Shown one piece after another: positions 1-5,730 of a DNA stretch of 6,105 bases. The stretch covers positions 481 through 6,585 of the forward strand of contig DNDP01000017.1 in the NCBI GenBank assembly GCA_003484235.1, in the 5' to 3' direction. The notes under the pieces were generated by a model. It did no database searches, was not told the origin of the DNA, and saw only the letters and a list, made by a program, of their open reading frames with translations. Within the stretch, counting starts at the first letter, position 1; each line of letters starts with the position of its first letter. The position numbers and the translations under genes are program-made. This stretch comes from Verrucomicrobiales bacterium (GTDB taxonomy: Bacteria > Verrucomicrobiota > Verrucomicrobiia > Limisphaerales > RI-55).

Positions 1-19
1 CTCCCGTCGGAACCCCACG

Positions 20-47
20 TTGACTTGTCCCCGACAGTTTTTATAGT
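20..47 (+). promoter_or_regulatory. sigma70-type promoter of the Fur-family gene
   Basis: A -35 hexamer TTGACT (20-25) and a -10 hexamer TATAGT (42-47) are separated by 16 bases. Each matches the consensus at five of six positions. Counting seven bases from the end of the -10 puts the expected transcription start at base 54, which is the first base of the GTG start codon. No Shine-Dalgarno sequence lies between the -10 and the start. The geometry therefore predicts a leaderless transcript. I saw no convincing Fur-box palindrome in these 53 bases, so autoregulation is not shown. Confidence 0.6.
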
Positions 48-53
48 GCTTCC

Positions 54-524
54 GTGGCCGAGACATTGAACGAAGATGCGAAAAAGCGGTTTCTGGAGTT
101 CCTGGAAACCAAGGAGCTTCGCATGACCGGGCAGCGATTGGCCATCATCGACACGGTTTTCAGCACCAAGGAACACTTCACGGCCGATCAGTTGGTGGAA
201 TGGTCCCGCAAACGCGATCGCTCCGTCTCCCGGGCCACGGTTTACCGCACTCTTCCGCTCCTGACAGAAAGCGGGCTGGTGCGGGAGATGGATTTCGGGA
301 AGGAACACAAGTTCTACGATCCCAACTACGCCGACCACCCGAACCACAACCACATCATCTGCAAGGACTGCGAAAAGATCGTGGAGTTCGAGAGCGAGAA
401 GATTGCGGCCATCGAGGACGAGATCGTCCACAAGCTCGGCTTCTCGGTCGATTCCCAGCGGCTGCAGATCACCGGCTCCTGCGACACCCTCAAGCGCCTG
501 GGGGCCTGCAAGCACAAGCACTGA
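54..524 (+). CDS. Fur-family metal-dependent transcriptional regulator
   Basis: This 156-residue protein has the usual length and order of the Fur family, which represses iron, zinc, manganese or peroxide-response genes when metal-loaded. The N-terminal winged helix covers about residues 10-90, with TGQR at 25-28 and the DNA-recognition signature RATVYRTL at 60-67. The C-terminal dimerisation and metal-binding half has His41, the cluster HPNHNH at 95-100, and the structural-zinc CxxC at Cys103/Cys106 (HIICKDC). A second cysteine pair lies at Cys143 and Cys152, wider than the common CxxC or the Cx4C of E. coli Fur, and is followed by a KHKH tail. Aligned to E. coli Fur HHDH (87-90), this protein has NHNH (97-100), so the site-1 Asp is Asn. 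Iron, zinc and peroxide sensors cannot be told apart from this. The GTG start fits the promoter at 20-47; the first in-frame ATG (123) would remove the first helix. No metal transport gene is adjacent. Confidence 0.93.
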   Translation: MAETLNEDAKKRFLEFLETKELRMTGQRLAIIDTVFSTKEHFTADQLVEWSRKRDRSVSRATVYRTLPLLTESGLVREMDFGKEHKFYDPNYADHPNHNHIICKDCEKIVEFESEKIAAIEDEIVHKLGFSVDSQRLQITGSCDTLKRLGACKHKH

Positions 525-541
525 GCCGGGCCAAACTGCCC

Positions 542-569
542 CGCCCCCGCCGTTCGGGCGTTTCCTCTT
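542..569 (+). terminator. weak candidate terminator after the Fur-family gene
   Basis: A possible hairpin pairs CGCCC (542-546) with GGGCG (556-560) across a 9-base loop, and is followed by the pyrimidine tract TTTCCTCTT (561-569). The stem is only 5 bp and the tract is not pure T, so it could be chance in GC-rich DNA. Its position 17 bases past the Fur stop codon is sensible. The rest of the 525-685 gap holds a lone -10-like TACATT (648-653) with no matching -35 and no other feature I can support. Confidence 0.25.
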
Positions 570-685
570 CAAGTTTCCACCCGCCGTGCTGCCGGCACTG
601 CGCTGCGCTCTGCGAACTTTGGGCGTGCCCCGGCGTGACACGTTCGTTACATTCACGTCACACACCCTCAGCCAGCACTGCCGCC

Positions 686-1330
686 ATGACCGCGCTCTCA
701 ACTTTCCTTCGCCAGTGGCTCGCCCTTGGAATCGGGGTCGCCGCCCTGGGCCTGGGTTCATTCATTGCCGGGGCAGATCCCGGTGAATTGTTCTTCCAAC
801 GTCGGGCCGCCACAGTCGCCAAGTACGACCAAAATGGGGACGGAAGGCTGAATGCCGGTGAACGCGAGGCGGCCCGGTTGGGCCGGCAGGAAGACGCCCG
901 GCGGGGCGGCGGGCGGAATCAGATGTTTCAAATGCCGCCCGAGATCGTGGCCCTCTACGACCAGGACAAGGATGGGCAGTTGAATGACGAAGAAGGAGCC
1001 GCAGCCCGGGACGGCATCCGGCAAAGATGGGAACAGGCCAACAAGGACTATGACAAGGACGGCGACGGCAGCCTGAGCGAGAGCGAGCGGAACCAAATGG
1101 CGGACGACATCTCGGCAGGCAAGGTCGAGGGACTGCCACGGATGTTCGGCATGATGGCCCGGCGGCCGCCACCAGGCGCCGGTGGACGCGGAGGGGGCAG
1201 GTTCGGAGGCGCAGCGATGCCGCGGGAAAGCCCGCTCCAAAAGTTCGACGTCGATGGTGACGGACGACTCGGCGCCGACGAACTCGAGTCCGCACGCCAA
1301 GCCGGCGCCGGCAAGCAGCCTTCACAATAA
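686..1330 (+). CDS. secreted EF-hand calcium-binding protein
   Basis: This 214-residue exported protein has four canonical EF-hand loops with Asp/Asn at loop positions 1, 3 and 5, Gly at 6 and Glu at 12: DQNGDGRLNAGE (48-59), DQDKDGQLNDEE (92-103), DKDGDGSLSESE (123-134) and DVDGDGRLGADE (188-199). All key ligands are present, so Ca binding at up to four sites is likely. Residues 1-30 look like a signal peptide: a hydrophobic run from about 11 to 28, with cleavage near AGA-DPGE. A Pro/Gly/Arg-rich linker (about 159-178) separates the last loop from the first three. The ATG at 686 was chosen because it starts this signal peptide; the reading frame stays open much further upstream but only as an antisense-like shadow over the Fur gene. 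No Shine-Dalgarno is seen. The stop lies 13 bases before the CotH-domain gene, so the two are probably co-transcribed. The partner and physiological role are unknown. Confidence 0.85.
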   Translation: MTALSTFLRQWLALGIGVAALGLGSFIAGADPGELFFQRRAATVAKYDQNGDGRLNAGEREAARLGRQEDARRGGGRNQMFQMPPEIVALYDQDKDGQLNDEEGAAARDGIRQRWEQANKDYDKDGDGSLSESERNQMADDISAGKVEGLPRMFGMMARRPPPGAGGRGGGRFGGAAMPRESPLQKFDVDGDGRLGADELESARQAGAGKQPSQ

Positions 1331-1343
1331 CCTCTCACGCAGC

Positions 1344-3839
1344 ATGACGAAGTTCCCCTCAACACCGGTGCCGTTCGCCTTCGCCGCCATTCTCTTGGCC
1401 GGCGTTTCGCTTGGTGCAAAGTCGGTGCCTGCCGCCGGGCCCACGGTGGTCATCTCCGAATTTCTGGCGATCAACGAATCCGGTGCAACCGACGAGGACG
1501 GCGACCGCTCCGACTGGATCGAGCTGCACAATGCCTCGACCAAGAGCGTCAATTTGGCCGGCTGGCACCTGACCGACGACTCCCGGGACAGGCGGCGCTG
1601 GCGTCTGCCGGCGGTTGACCTTCCGGCCGGCGGTTATGTGGTGATCTTCGCCTCGGACAAGGACCGCTCGGAGGTCGGCAAGCCCCTCCACACGAACTTC
1701 AAACTGCAGGGCAAGGGTGATTATTTGGCGCTGGTCGGACCGGACGGAACCGCAGCGAGCGAATTCGCCCCAACCTACCCGGACCAAAAGCGGGACGTGT
1801 CGTACGGACTGACCGCGGACGGCAAACCCGAATATCTGCTGGTGCCGACACCCGGCAGCGCCAATGCCACGCCGCGGGAAGGCAAGGTGGCCAAAGTCCG
1901 GTTGAGCCATCAGCGCGGCCTGCACGCCCAGCCCTTCAAACTGGAGCTGGCCACCGCGACGGCCGGCGCCACGATCCGCTTCACCACCGACGGCACGGCG
2001 CCCACCGAAGGCACCGGGCTGCCTTATTCCCGGCCGATCGAGATCACGGGCACCACCGTGATTCGAGTGGCGGCCTTCAAGGAAGGCTTCGCCCCCTCCG
2101 CCGCCGAAACCCACACGTTCCTTTTCCTGGACGACGTCATCCACCAGTCTCCCGACGGGCTGCCGCCCGCCGGCTGGCCCTATTTATGGGGCGTGAATGA
2201 CGTGGATTACGGAATGGACCCGAAGGTGGTGAACGATCCGCGCTTCAAACGCGACGCCGTGCCGGCCTTGAAGTCGCTGCCGTCGGTTTCGATCGTCATG
2301 AATCTGGATGATCTCTTCGAGCAGAAGGAGGGCATCTACGCCAACTCCGCGCGCGACGGCCGCGAAAACGAGCGCCCCTGCTCGGTGGAATACCTCCTGC
2401 CGGACGGCGGCGAGGGTTTTCAGATCGATTGCGGCATCCGCATCCGGGGCGGTTTCAGCCGGATGCCCATGAACCCTAAGCACGCCTTCCGGCTCTTCTT
2501 CCGCAAGGAGTACGGCGCGGGGAAGCTGAAGTATCCGCTCTTCGGCGATCATGGCGCCCGGGAGTTCGACAACCTGGACCTGCGCACCTTCCAGAACTAC
2601 TCGTGGAGCTTTCAGGCAGATCCTCGCGGAATCTTCCTGCGGGACCAGTTCAGCCGTGACCTCCAGCTGGCGATGGGCCAGCCGGCGGCCCGGGGCGACT
2701 ACATCCATCTTTACATCAACGGCGTCTACTGGGGCCTTTACAACACCTGTGAACGGCCCGAGGCATCCTACGGTGCCAGCTACTTTGGCGGCGACCCCGA
2801 TGACTACGACGTGATCAAGGTGAACTCCGGTGTCGCCCGGGGCGGCAGCCCGGGCACGTTTGGCACGGTAACCACCGATGGGGACTTGAAGGCTTGGCAG
2901 GAGCTGAACGACCTGGCCCGCCTGGGGCTGGCGGACAACGCCCGCTACCAGAGGCTGCTGGGACGAAACCCGGATGGATCACGCAACCCGGAGCTGGCCG
3001 TGCTGCTGGATCCGGAGAATCTCATCGACTACATGCTCGTGATCTTCTACGGCGGAAACCTGGATGCCCCGGTCACGCGGTTCGGCGGCAACGCCCGGCC
3101 CAACAACTGGTATGGGATTCGGAACCGAAAAGGGAACGACGGATTCCGTTTCTTTGTCTGGGATGCCGAGCACACCCTGCTGGACGTGGAGGAGGACCGC
3201 ACCGGACCGTTCCCCGCCGGCAACAATCTCGAGACCAGCAACCCCCAATGGATCTGGCAGCAATGCCTGGACAACGCCGAGTTCAGGATGCTCGTGGCCG
3301 ACCGCATCCAGAGGCATTTCTACAACGACGGCCTGCTTACCGCGGCCAAGATCGCCGATCGCTTCCAGGCGCGGGCCGATCAGATCGAGCTGGCGGTAGT
3401 GGGTGAATCGATGCGCTGGGGAGACCGACAGTCAGGTTTTTCCATGGGCGCCCCGGCCCGGCTGGGCAAGTCCGGAGAGAGCATCTCGGGTCCACTGAAT
3501 CGTGATGACGATTGGAAGATAGAAATTGGGCGCGTGCTCACCGAATACATCCCGAAACGGTCCGACATAGTGCTCGCCCAGCTCTACTCGCACGGGCTGG
3601 TTCCGGACGTTCCCGCACCGAAGCATGCAGTCGACTCAGGCCGGGTGATGCTGACCGCCGCCTTGGGCCACGTCTACTACACGACGGACGGCACCGATCC
3701 GCGCCAGCTTGGAGGCGACGTAGGGAAATCTGCAAGCAGGGCGAACGGCCCGATCGCCCTGGCGACCGCTCACCCGCTCAAGGCGCGAACGCGGGCCGGC
3801 GAGGACTGGAGTGGGTTGCTCGAGCTGGACCTGCGCTGA
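1344..3839 (+). CDS. secreted lamin-tail / chitobiase-like / CotH kinase-domain protein
   Basis: This is an 831-residue exported multidomain protein. A signal peptide covers residues 1-31 (hydrophobic run, then SVPAA-GPT). A lamin-tail domain (about 33-175) shows VVISEFLAIN, SDWIELHN, NLAGWHLTDD and the closing TPGSANA. A chitobiase/hexosaminidase C-terminal-like beta domain (about 195-261) has IRFTTDGTAPT. The CotH kinase-like domain runs from about 313 to 690, with IRIRGGFSR (365-373), Lys379, Arg383, NGVYWGLYNTCERPE (459-473), the GGNLDAP region (Asp574), Asn588 and FVWDAEH (Asp607, Glu609). A partial second chitobiase-like segment lies near the end (VYYTTDGTDPR, 777-787). Spore-coat CotH of Bacillus is an atypical protein kinase with a divergent fold. 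In Gram-negative environmental bacteria such proteins are exported and their substrates are mostly unknown, so kinase activity here is inference. The ATG at 1344 was chosen because it begins the signal peptide and follows the EF-hand stop by 13 bases; upstream in-frame starts fall inside that gene. No Shine-Dalgarno is visible. Confidence 0.9.
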   Translation: MTKFPSTPVPFAFAAILLAGVSLGAKSVPAAGPTVVISEFLAINESGATDEDGDRSDWIELHNASTKSVNLAGWHLTDDSRDRRRWRLPAVDLPAGGYVVIFASDKDRSEVGKPLHTNFKLQGKGDYLALVGPDGTAASEFAPTYPDQKRDVSYGLTADGKPEYLLVPTPGSANATPREGKVAKVRLSHQRGLHAQPFKLELATATAGATIRFTTDGTAPTEGTGLPYSRPIEITGTTVIRVAAFKEGFAPSAAETHTFLFLDDVIHQSPDGLPPAGWPYLWGVNDVDYGMDPKVVNDPRFKRDAVPALKSLPSVSIVMNLDDLFEQKEGIYANSARDGRENERPCSVEYLLPDGGEGFQIDCGIRIRGGFSRMPMNPKHAFRLFFRKEYGAGKLKYPLFGDHGAREFDNLDLRTFQNYSWSFQADPRGIFLRDQFSRDLQLAMGQPAARGDYIHLYINGVYWGLYNTCERPEASYGASYFGGDPDDYDVIKVNSGVARGGSPGTFGTVTTDGDLKAWQELNDLARLGLADNARYQRLLGRNPDGSRNPELAVLLDPENLIDYMLVIFYGGNLDAPVTRFGGNARPNNWYGIRNRKGNDGFRFFVWDAEHTLLDVEEDRTGPFPAGNNLETSNPQWIWQQCLDNAEFRMLVADRIQRHFYNDGLLTAAKIADRFQARADQIELAVVGESMRWGDRQSGFSMGAPARLGKSGESISGPLNRDDDWKIEIGRVLTEYIPKRSDIVLAQLYSHGLVPDVPAPKHAVDSGRVMLTAALGHVYYTTDGTDPRQLGGDVGKSASRANGPIALATAHPLKARTRAGEDWSGLLELDLR

Positions 3840-3851
3840 GAAAACTCCGGA

Positions 3852-4217
3852 TCACTCCTTCGCCGGCAGTTTGAAGGCATTGGCCCGTCGCTCGGCTTCG
3901 AGGATGTCGTCGCCTCCCATGGTCTTGGTGACAGCCTGGTAGCCCATGCTGGCGTTGGGGTGTTCCAGCTGACCGGCAATGTAGAACCACTTGGCGGCGG
4001 TGATCTGTGCTTCCTGGTTCTTGAGATCGGCGGCGAACAGTTCACCCAGTTTCATCGCGGCGTCACCGTCACCCTGCGCGACCTTGGCTTCCAATTGGGT
4101 GACTTCGGCGGCGCTAGGAGTTTTGCCGCCCCCGCCTTCCCCGCAACCGACGGTGAAGGTCAGCACGGTCGCGAGGGCGAGAGTTGTCACCGACGAGAGA
4201 AGGGATTTGGCTTTCAT
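3852..4217 (-). CDS. small Sel1-like predicted lipoprotein
   Basis: This 121-residue protein begins with a lipoprotein-type signal: MKAK, a hydrophobic stretch, then TVGC with the lipidated Cys at 25. The lipobox is slightly imperfect, with Thr at -3. A Gly-rich spacer follows (26-31). Residues about 43-90 resemble one to two Sel1/TPR-like alpha helices: LEAKVAQGDGDAAMKLGELF, then ITAAKWFYIAGQLEHPNASM. This matches the usual Sel1 pattern of a GDA-type turn, a LG pair and an AAKW helix. Such repeats mediate protein contacts, and no enzyme function is implied. The start at 4217 is preferred over an upstream GTG (4250) because it begins the signal peptide and lies one base past the predicted transcription start. 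No Asp follows the Cys, so outer-membrane sorting is expected under the E. coli Lol rule. It converges on the CotH gene with 12 bases between stops. The specific role is unknown. Confidence 0.75.
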   Translation of the reverse strand: MKAKSLLSSVTTLALATVLTFTVGCGEGGGGKTPSAAEVTQLEAKVAQGDGDAAMKLGELFAADLKNQEAQITAAKWFYIAGQLEHPNASMGYQAVTKTMGGDDILEAERRANAFKLPAKE

Positions 4218-4224
4218 GCGGGAG

Positions 4225-4254
4225 AATGTAGGCGGACTAGCGGGTCGCAATCAA
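4225..4254 (-). promoter_or_regulatory. promoter-like sequence for the Sel1-like lipoprotein
   Basis: Read on the minus strand, TTGATT (4254-4249) and TACATT (4230-4225) are separated by 18 bases. They match the sigma70 hexamers at four and five of six positions. The expected start of transcription is about base 4218, one base before the ATG at 4217, so the transcript would be essentially leaderless. There is no Shine-Dalgarno sequence ahead of that ATG. Confidence 0.45.
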
Positions 4255-4315
4255 TGCTGGAGATGAGCCGGCATGTAAATGCTGCCCGCCTCTTGTTGAC
4301 CATTCGCCATCCAGT

Positions 4316-4774
4316 TCAGGCCGGCGGCCCCTCCAGCCGCGCCTTCACCTCATTCAACAGCTCCTGATAGGGTTTCCTGGCGCGACGCCCCAGTCGCTGC
4401 GAGTCTTCGAAGAACTCCTCCGACCGATCACGCACCAACCTGACCTTCGCCTCGATCATGTAGGCGCCCCCACCGTAATCGATGATCCGGATATCCGCCC
4501 GCTCCCAGACTCCGTCGCCGTACCATCCGCCCCAGGTGACATCCTGCCACGTGCTGCCCTTCTTCTCGAACACGACTTCCCGCTTGGTGGATGACTTGAC
4601 TTCGAACTCCTTCTCGCGAAACACGGCAAGCGTGGTGTCCATGATCTCCTTGGGGGTGCGGTTGTTGACCACGACGGCGGTGCGGCTGCCGAAACCGCTG
4701 TCGCTGGTGGCGCAGCCGGCGGCCAAGGCAATTGCCAAGAGGGTGGCAATACGACTTAAGAAATTCATGTGCAT
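4316..4774 (-). CDS. small predicted lipoprotein of unknown family
   Basis: This 152-residue protein starts with a clear lipoprotein signal peptide ending in the lipobox LAAGC, with lipidated Cys21 followed by Ala, so outer-membrane sorting is likely. The mature part has TAVVVNNRTPKEIMDTTLAV (32-51), then alternating strands EFEVKSSTKREVVFEKKG (56-73) and a Trp/Gly-rich turn around 76-90 (TWQDVTWGGWYGDGVW). Next come a further strand pair (ADIRIIDYGGG and YMIEAKVRLV) and a charged C-terminal helix (about 117-148). The pattern suggests one compact alpha/beta domain, somewhat like other small envelope lipoproteins, but I do not recognise the family. A strong promoter (4819-4846) lies downstream of the alternative GTG at 4852, which rules that start out. 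A second ATG six bases in (4768) gives an equally good signal peptide. No Shine-Dalgarno is seen. It lies between two other lipoprotein genes on the same strand. Confidence 0.75.
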   Translation of the reverse strand: MHMNFLSRIATLLAIALAAGCATSDSGFGSRTAVVVNNRTPKEIMDTTLAVFREKEFEVKSSTKREVVFEKKGSTWQDVTWGGWYGDGVWERADIRIIDYGGGAYMIEAKVRLVRDRSEEFFEDSQRLGRRARKPYQELLNEVKARLEGPPA

Positions 4775-4818
4775 ATGAAAACGTCCGGATCGGACCGACG
4801 ATCGCGGAACGCGGGCGA

Positions 4819-4846
4819 AGTATAGACCGCGACCGGCCCAAAGCAA
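4819..4846 (-). promoter_or_regulatory. sigma70-type promoter of the middle lipoprotein gene
   Basis: On the minus strand TTGCTT (4846-4841) and TATACT (4824-4819) are separated by 16 bases. The -10 matches the consensus at five of six positions. The expected transcription start is near 4812, giving a leader of about 38 bases to the ATG at 4774. This places the alternative upstream GTG (4852) outside the transcript and decides the gene start. It also means the gene can be transcribed independently of the lipoprotein gene at 4935-5486. Confidence 0.55.
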
Positions 4847-4934
4847 CCGCACGGACGGTTGGCCGCCAAACCGGTGTCGAACCGTCGTTCAGGTGAGCCT
4901 CGTAACTCCGCACGCCGGGCCGCTCCCGCAGGAC

Positions 4935-5486
4935 TCACCGTGCCCCGGCAGCGTCCTTGATGACACGAACGGAACTGACGGCGTCTTCGTTGAGGTAGAT
5001 CTCGAATCGAGCGTCACCGAAGCGGTAAGTCAGCGTGACCCCCACCACCTCACTCCCGATCGAGATCACCCCGGAGCCCGTGGGCCGGGTCGACTTCGCC
5101 CTCCGGTCTGGCTTGCCAAGTATCTGGACCACCTCCGCCTCGCTCGCGCCGCGCCAGACCAACACCCGGTCCGGCACCTTCAAAGAGGTCCCGAAGATGT
5201 CTTCCGCCCGGCCAGCGCCGTCAAAGGTGACGGCGATCTGCGCCGGCTGCGTCCAGTTCAGGACGGGCTGGTTGGTCCGACCGGTCGTCCTCACCGGTTC
5301 GCCAAGCACGCCTACGACCTCGGCGATCGTCATGCCCGGCCGGACGCCGTTGACGGTGAGCGGAGCCGCACCGTCATAGGTCGGATGCTGAGGTGCGTCG
5401 GACACTTCCTGATGGCAGCCCGTGAAAGCAAAAGCCGTCAACGCCATCAGGACCAGCGCCAGGTTCGTTGGTTGGGAGCGATGCAT
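4935..5486 (-). CDS. predicted lipoprotein with two BamE/SmpA-like motifs
   Basis: This 183-residue protein has a signal peptide ending in AFTGC, with lipidated Cys24 followed by His and Gln, so it is probably an outer-membrane lipoprotein. The mature part has two related segments. The first is GVRPGMTIAEVVGVLGEPVR (47-66), followed by strands ending near 95. The second is WRGASEAEVVQILGKPDRR (111-129), followed by strands VVGVTLTYRF and ARFEIYLNEDAVSSVRV (to about 175). The shared core AEVVxxLGxPxR is the helix-turn typical of BamE/SmpA/OmlA-like small periplasmic domains. In E. coli, BamE stabilises the outer-membrane beta-barrel assembly complex. Full-length family membership and a Bam role are not established, because many small lipoproteins carry this motif. 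ATG 5486 is the natural start of the signal peptide. Upstream is AAGAAAG, a poor Shine-Dalgarno, or a TTTAAG -10-like hexamer (5498-5493) lacking a -35. The distance to the next gene downstream is 160 bases. Confidence 0.8.
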   Translation of the reverse strand: MHRSQPTNLALVLMALTAFAFTGCHQEVSDAPQHPTYDGAAPLTVNGVRPGMTIAEVVGVLGEPVRTTGRTNQPVLNWTQPAQIAVTFDGAGRAEDIFGTSLKVPDRVLVWRGASEAEVVQILGKPDRRAKSTRPTGSGVISIGSEVVGVTLTYRFGDARFEIYLNEDAVSSVRVIKDAAGAR

Positions 5487-5730
5487 GTCTTTCTTAAATG
5501 GTGCCCACGCTTCGGGGCGTCTCGCCGTCCGTCACCGAATATGGCCGAAGTCGACGCGCCGGAGCAAACGTGATCACAAATCTGGCTGCCACGCACCGCA
5601 GTCAGCTGCCCGGGAACAATCAATTAGCCTGGTCATCGCTCGAACTTAGCCGGGCCTACGAGATCGTGAGTGAGGCCATAATCCTTGCTGGCCCGTTGGC
5701 CGGCCCTAGACTCGGGCCCACGCAACGCCC
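5487..5730. other. divergent intergenic region between lipoprotein and cytochrome genes
   Basis: This region must hold the control sequences for both the minus-strand lipoprotein gene and the plus-strand cytochrome gene. What is visible is modest: an 8-bp perfect palindrome GTGATCAC (5570-5577), an AT-richer spot CAATCAATTAG (about 5608-5618), and a small hairpin GGCCC/GGGCC (5702-5706 with 5714-5718). None of these is a recognised operator. I see no RNA gene and no credible short reading frame in it. Confidence 0.5.
5684..5712 (+). promoter_or_regulatory. weak candidate promoter of the cytochrome gene
   Basis: TTGCTG (5684-5689) and TAGACT (5707-5712) are spaced by exactly 17 bases, ahead of the ATG at 5731. 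They match the consensus at only three and four of six positions, so this is suggestive rather than convincing. The predicted leader would be about 12 bases and contains no Shine-Dalgarno sequence. Confidence 0.25.

Noticed and set aside
635..661. GTGAC/GTCAC inverted repeat around a TACATT hexamer upstream of the EF-hand gene
   Set aside because: Only 5 bp match with a long spacer, and there is no -35 at a usable distance; not enough to call an operator or promoter.
200..685. Long upstream extension of the EF-hand frame overlapping the Fur-family gene
   Set aside because: The product is Arg/Pro/His-rich with no family features, is in a shifted frame over a clear Fur gene, and the true protein has a signal peptide starting at 686.
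758..1325. Two long minus-strand frames opposite the EF-hand gene
   Set aside because: They are GC-driven antisense shadows, low in recognisable motifs and rich in Arg/Pro, over a gene with four canonical EF-hand loops.
1359..2144. 261-codon minus-strand frame opposite the CotH-domain gene
   Set aside because: The composition is Gly/Arg/Val-biased with no domain pattern, and the opposite strand encodes a clear lamin-tail domain.
4269..4284. Hairpin with a 4-base GTAA loop between the two downstream lipoprotein genes
   Set aside because: The stem is 6 bp with a G-T pair that becomes an A-C mismatch in the minus-strand transcript, and no T-tract follows.
4892..4939. Inverted repeat GGTGAG/CTCACC around the end of the BamE-like lipoprotein gene
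   Set aside because: The arms are only 6 bp and separated by 36 bases with no T-tract; it is not credible as a terminator and probably chance.
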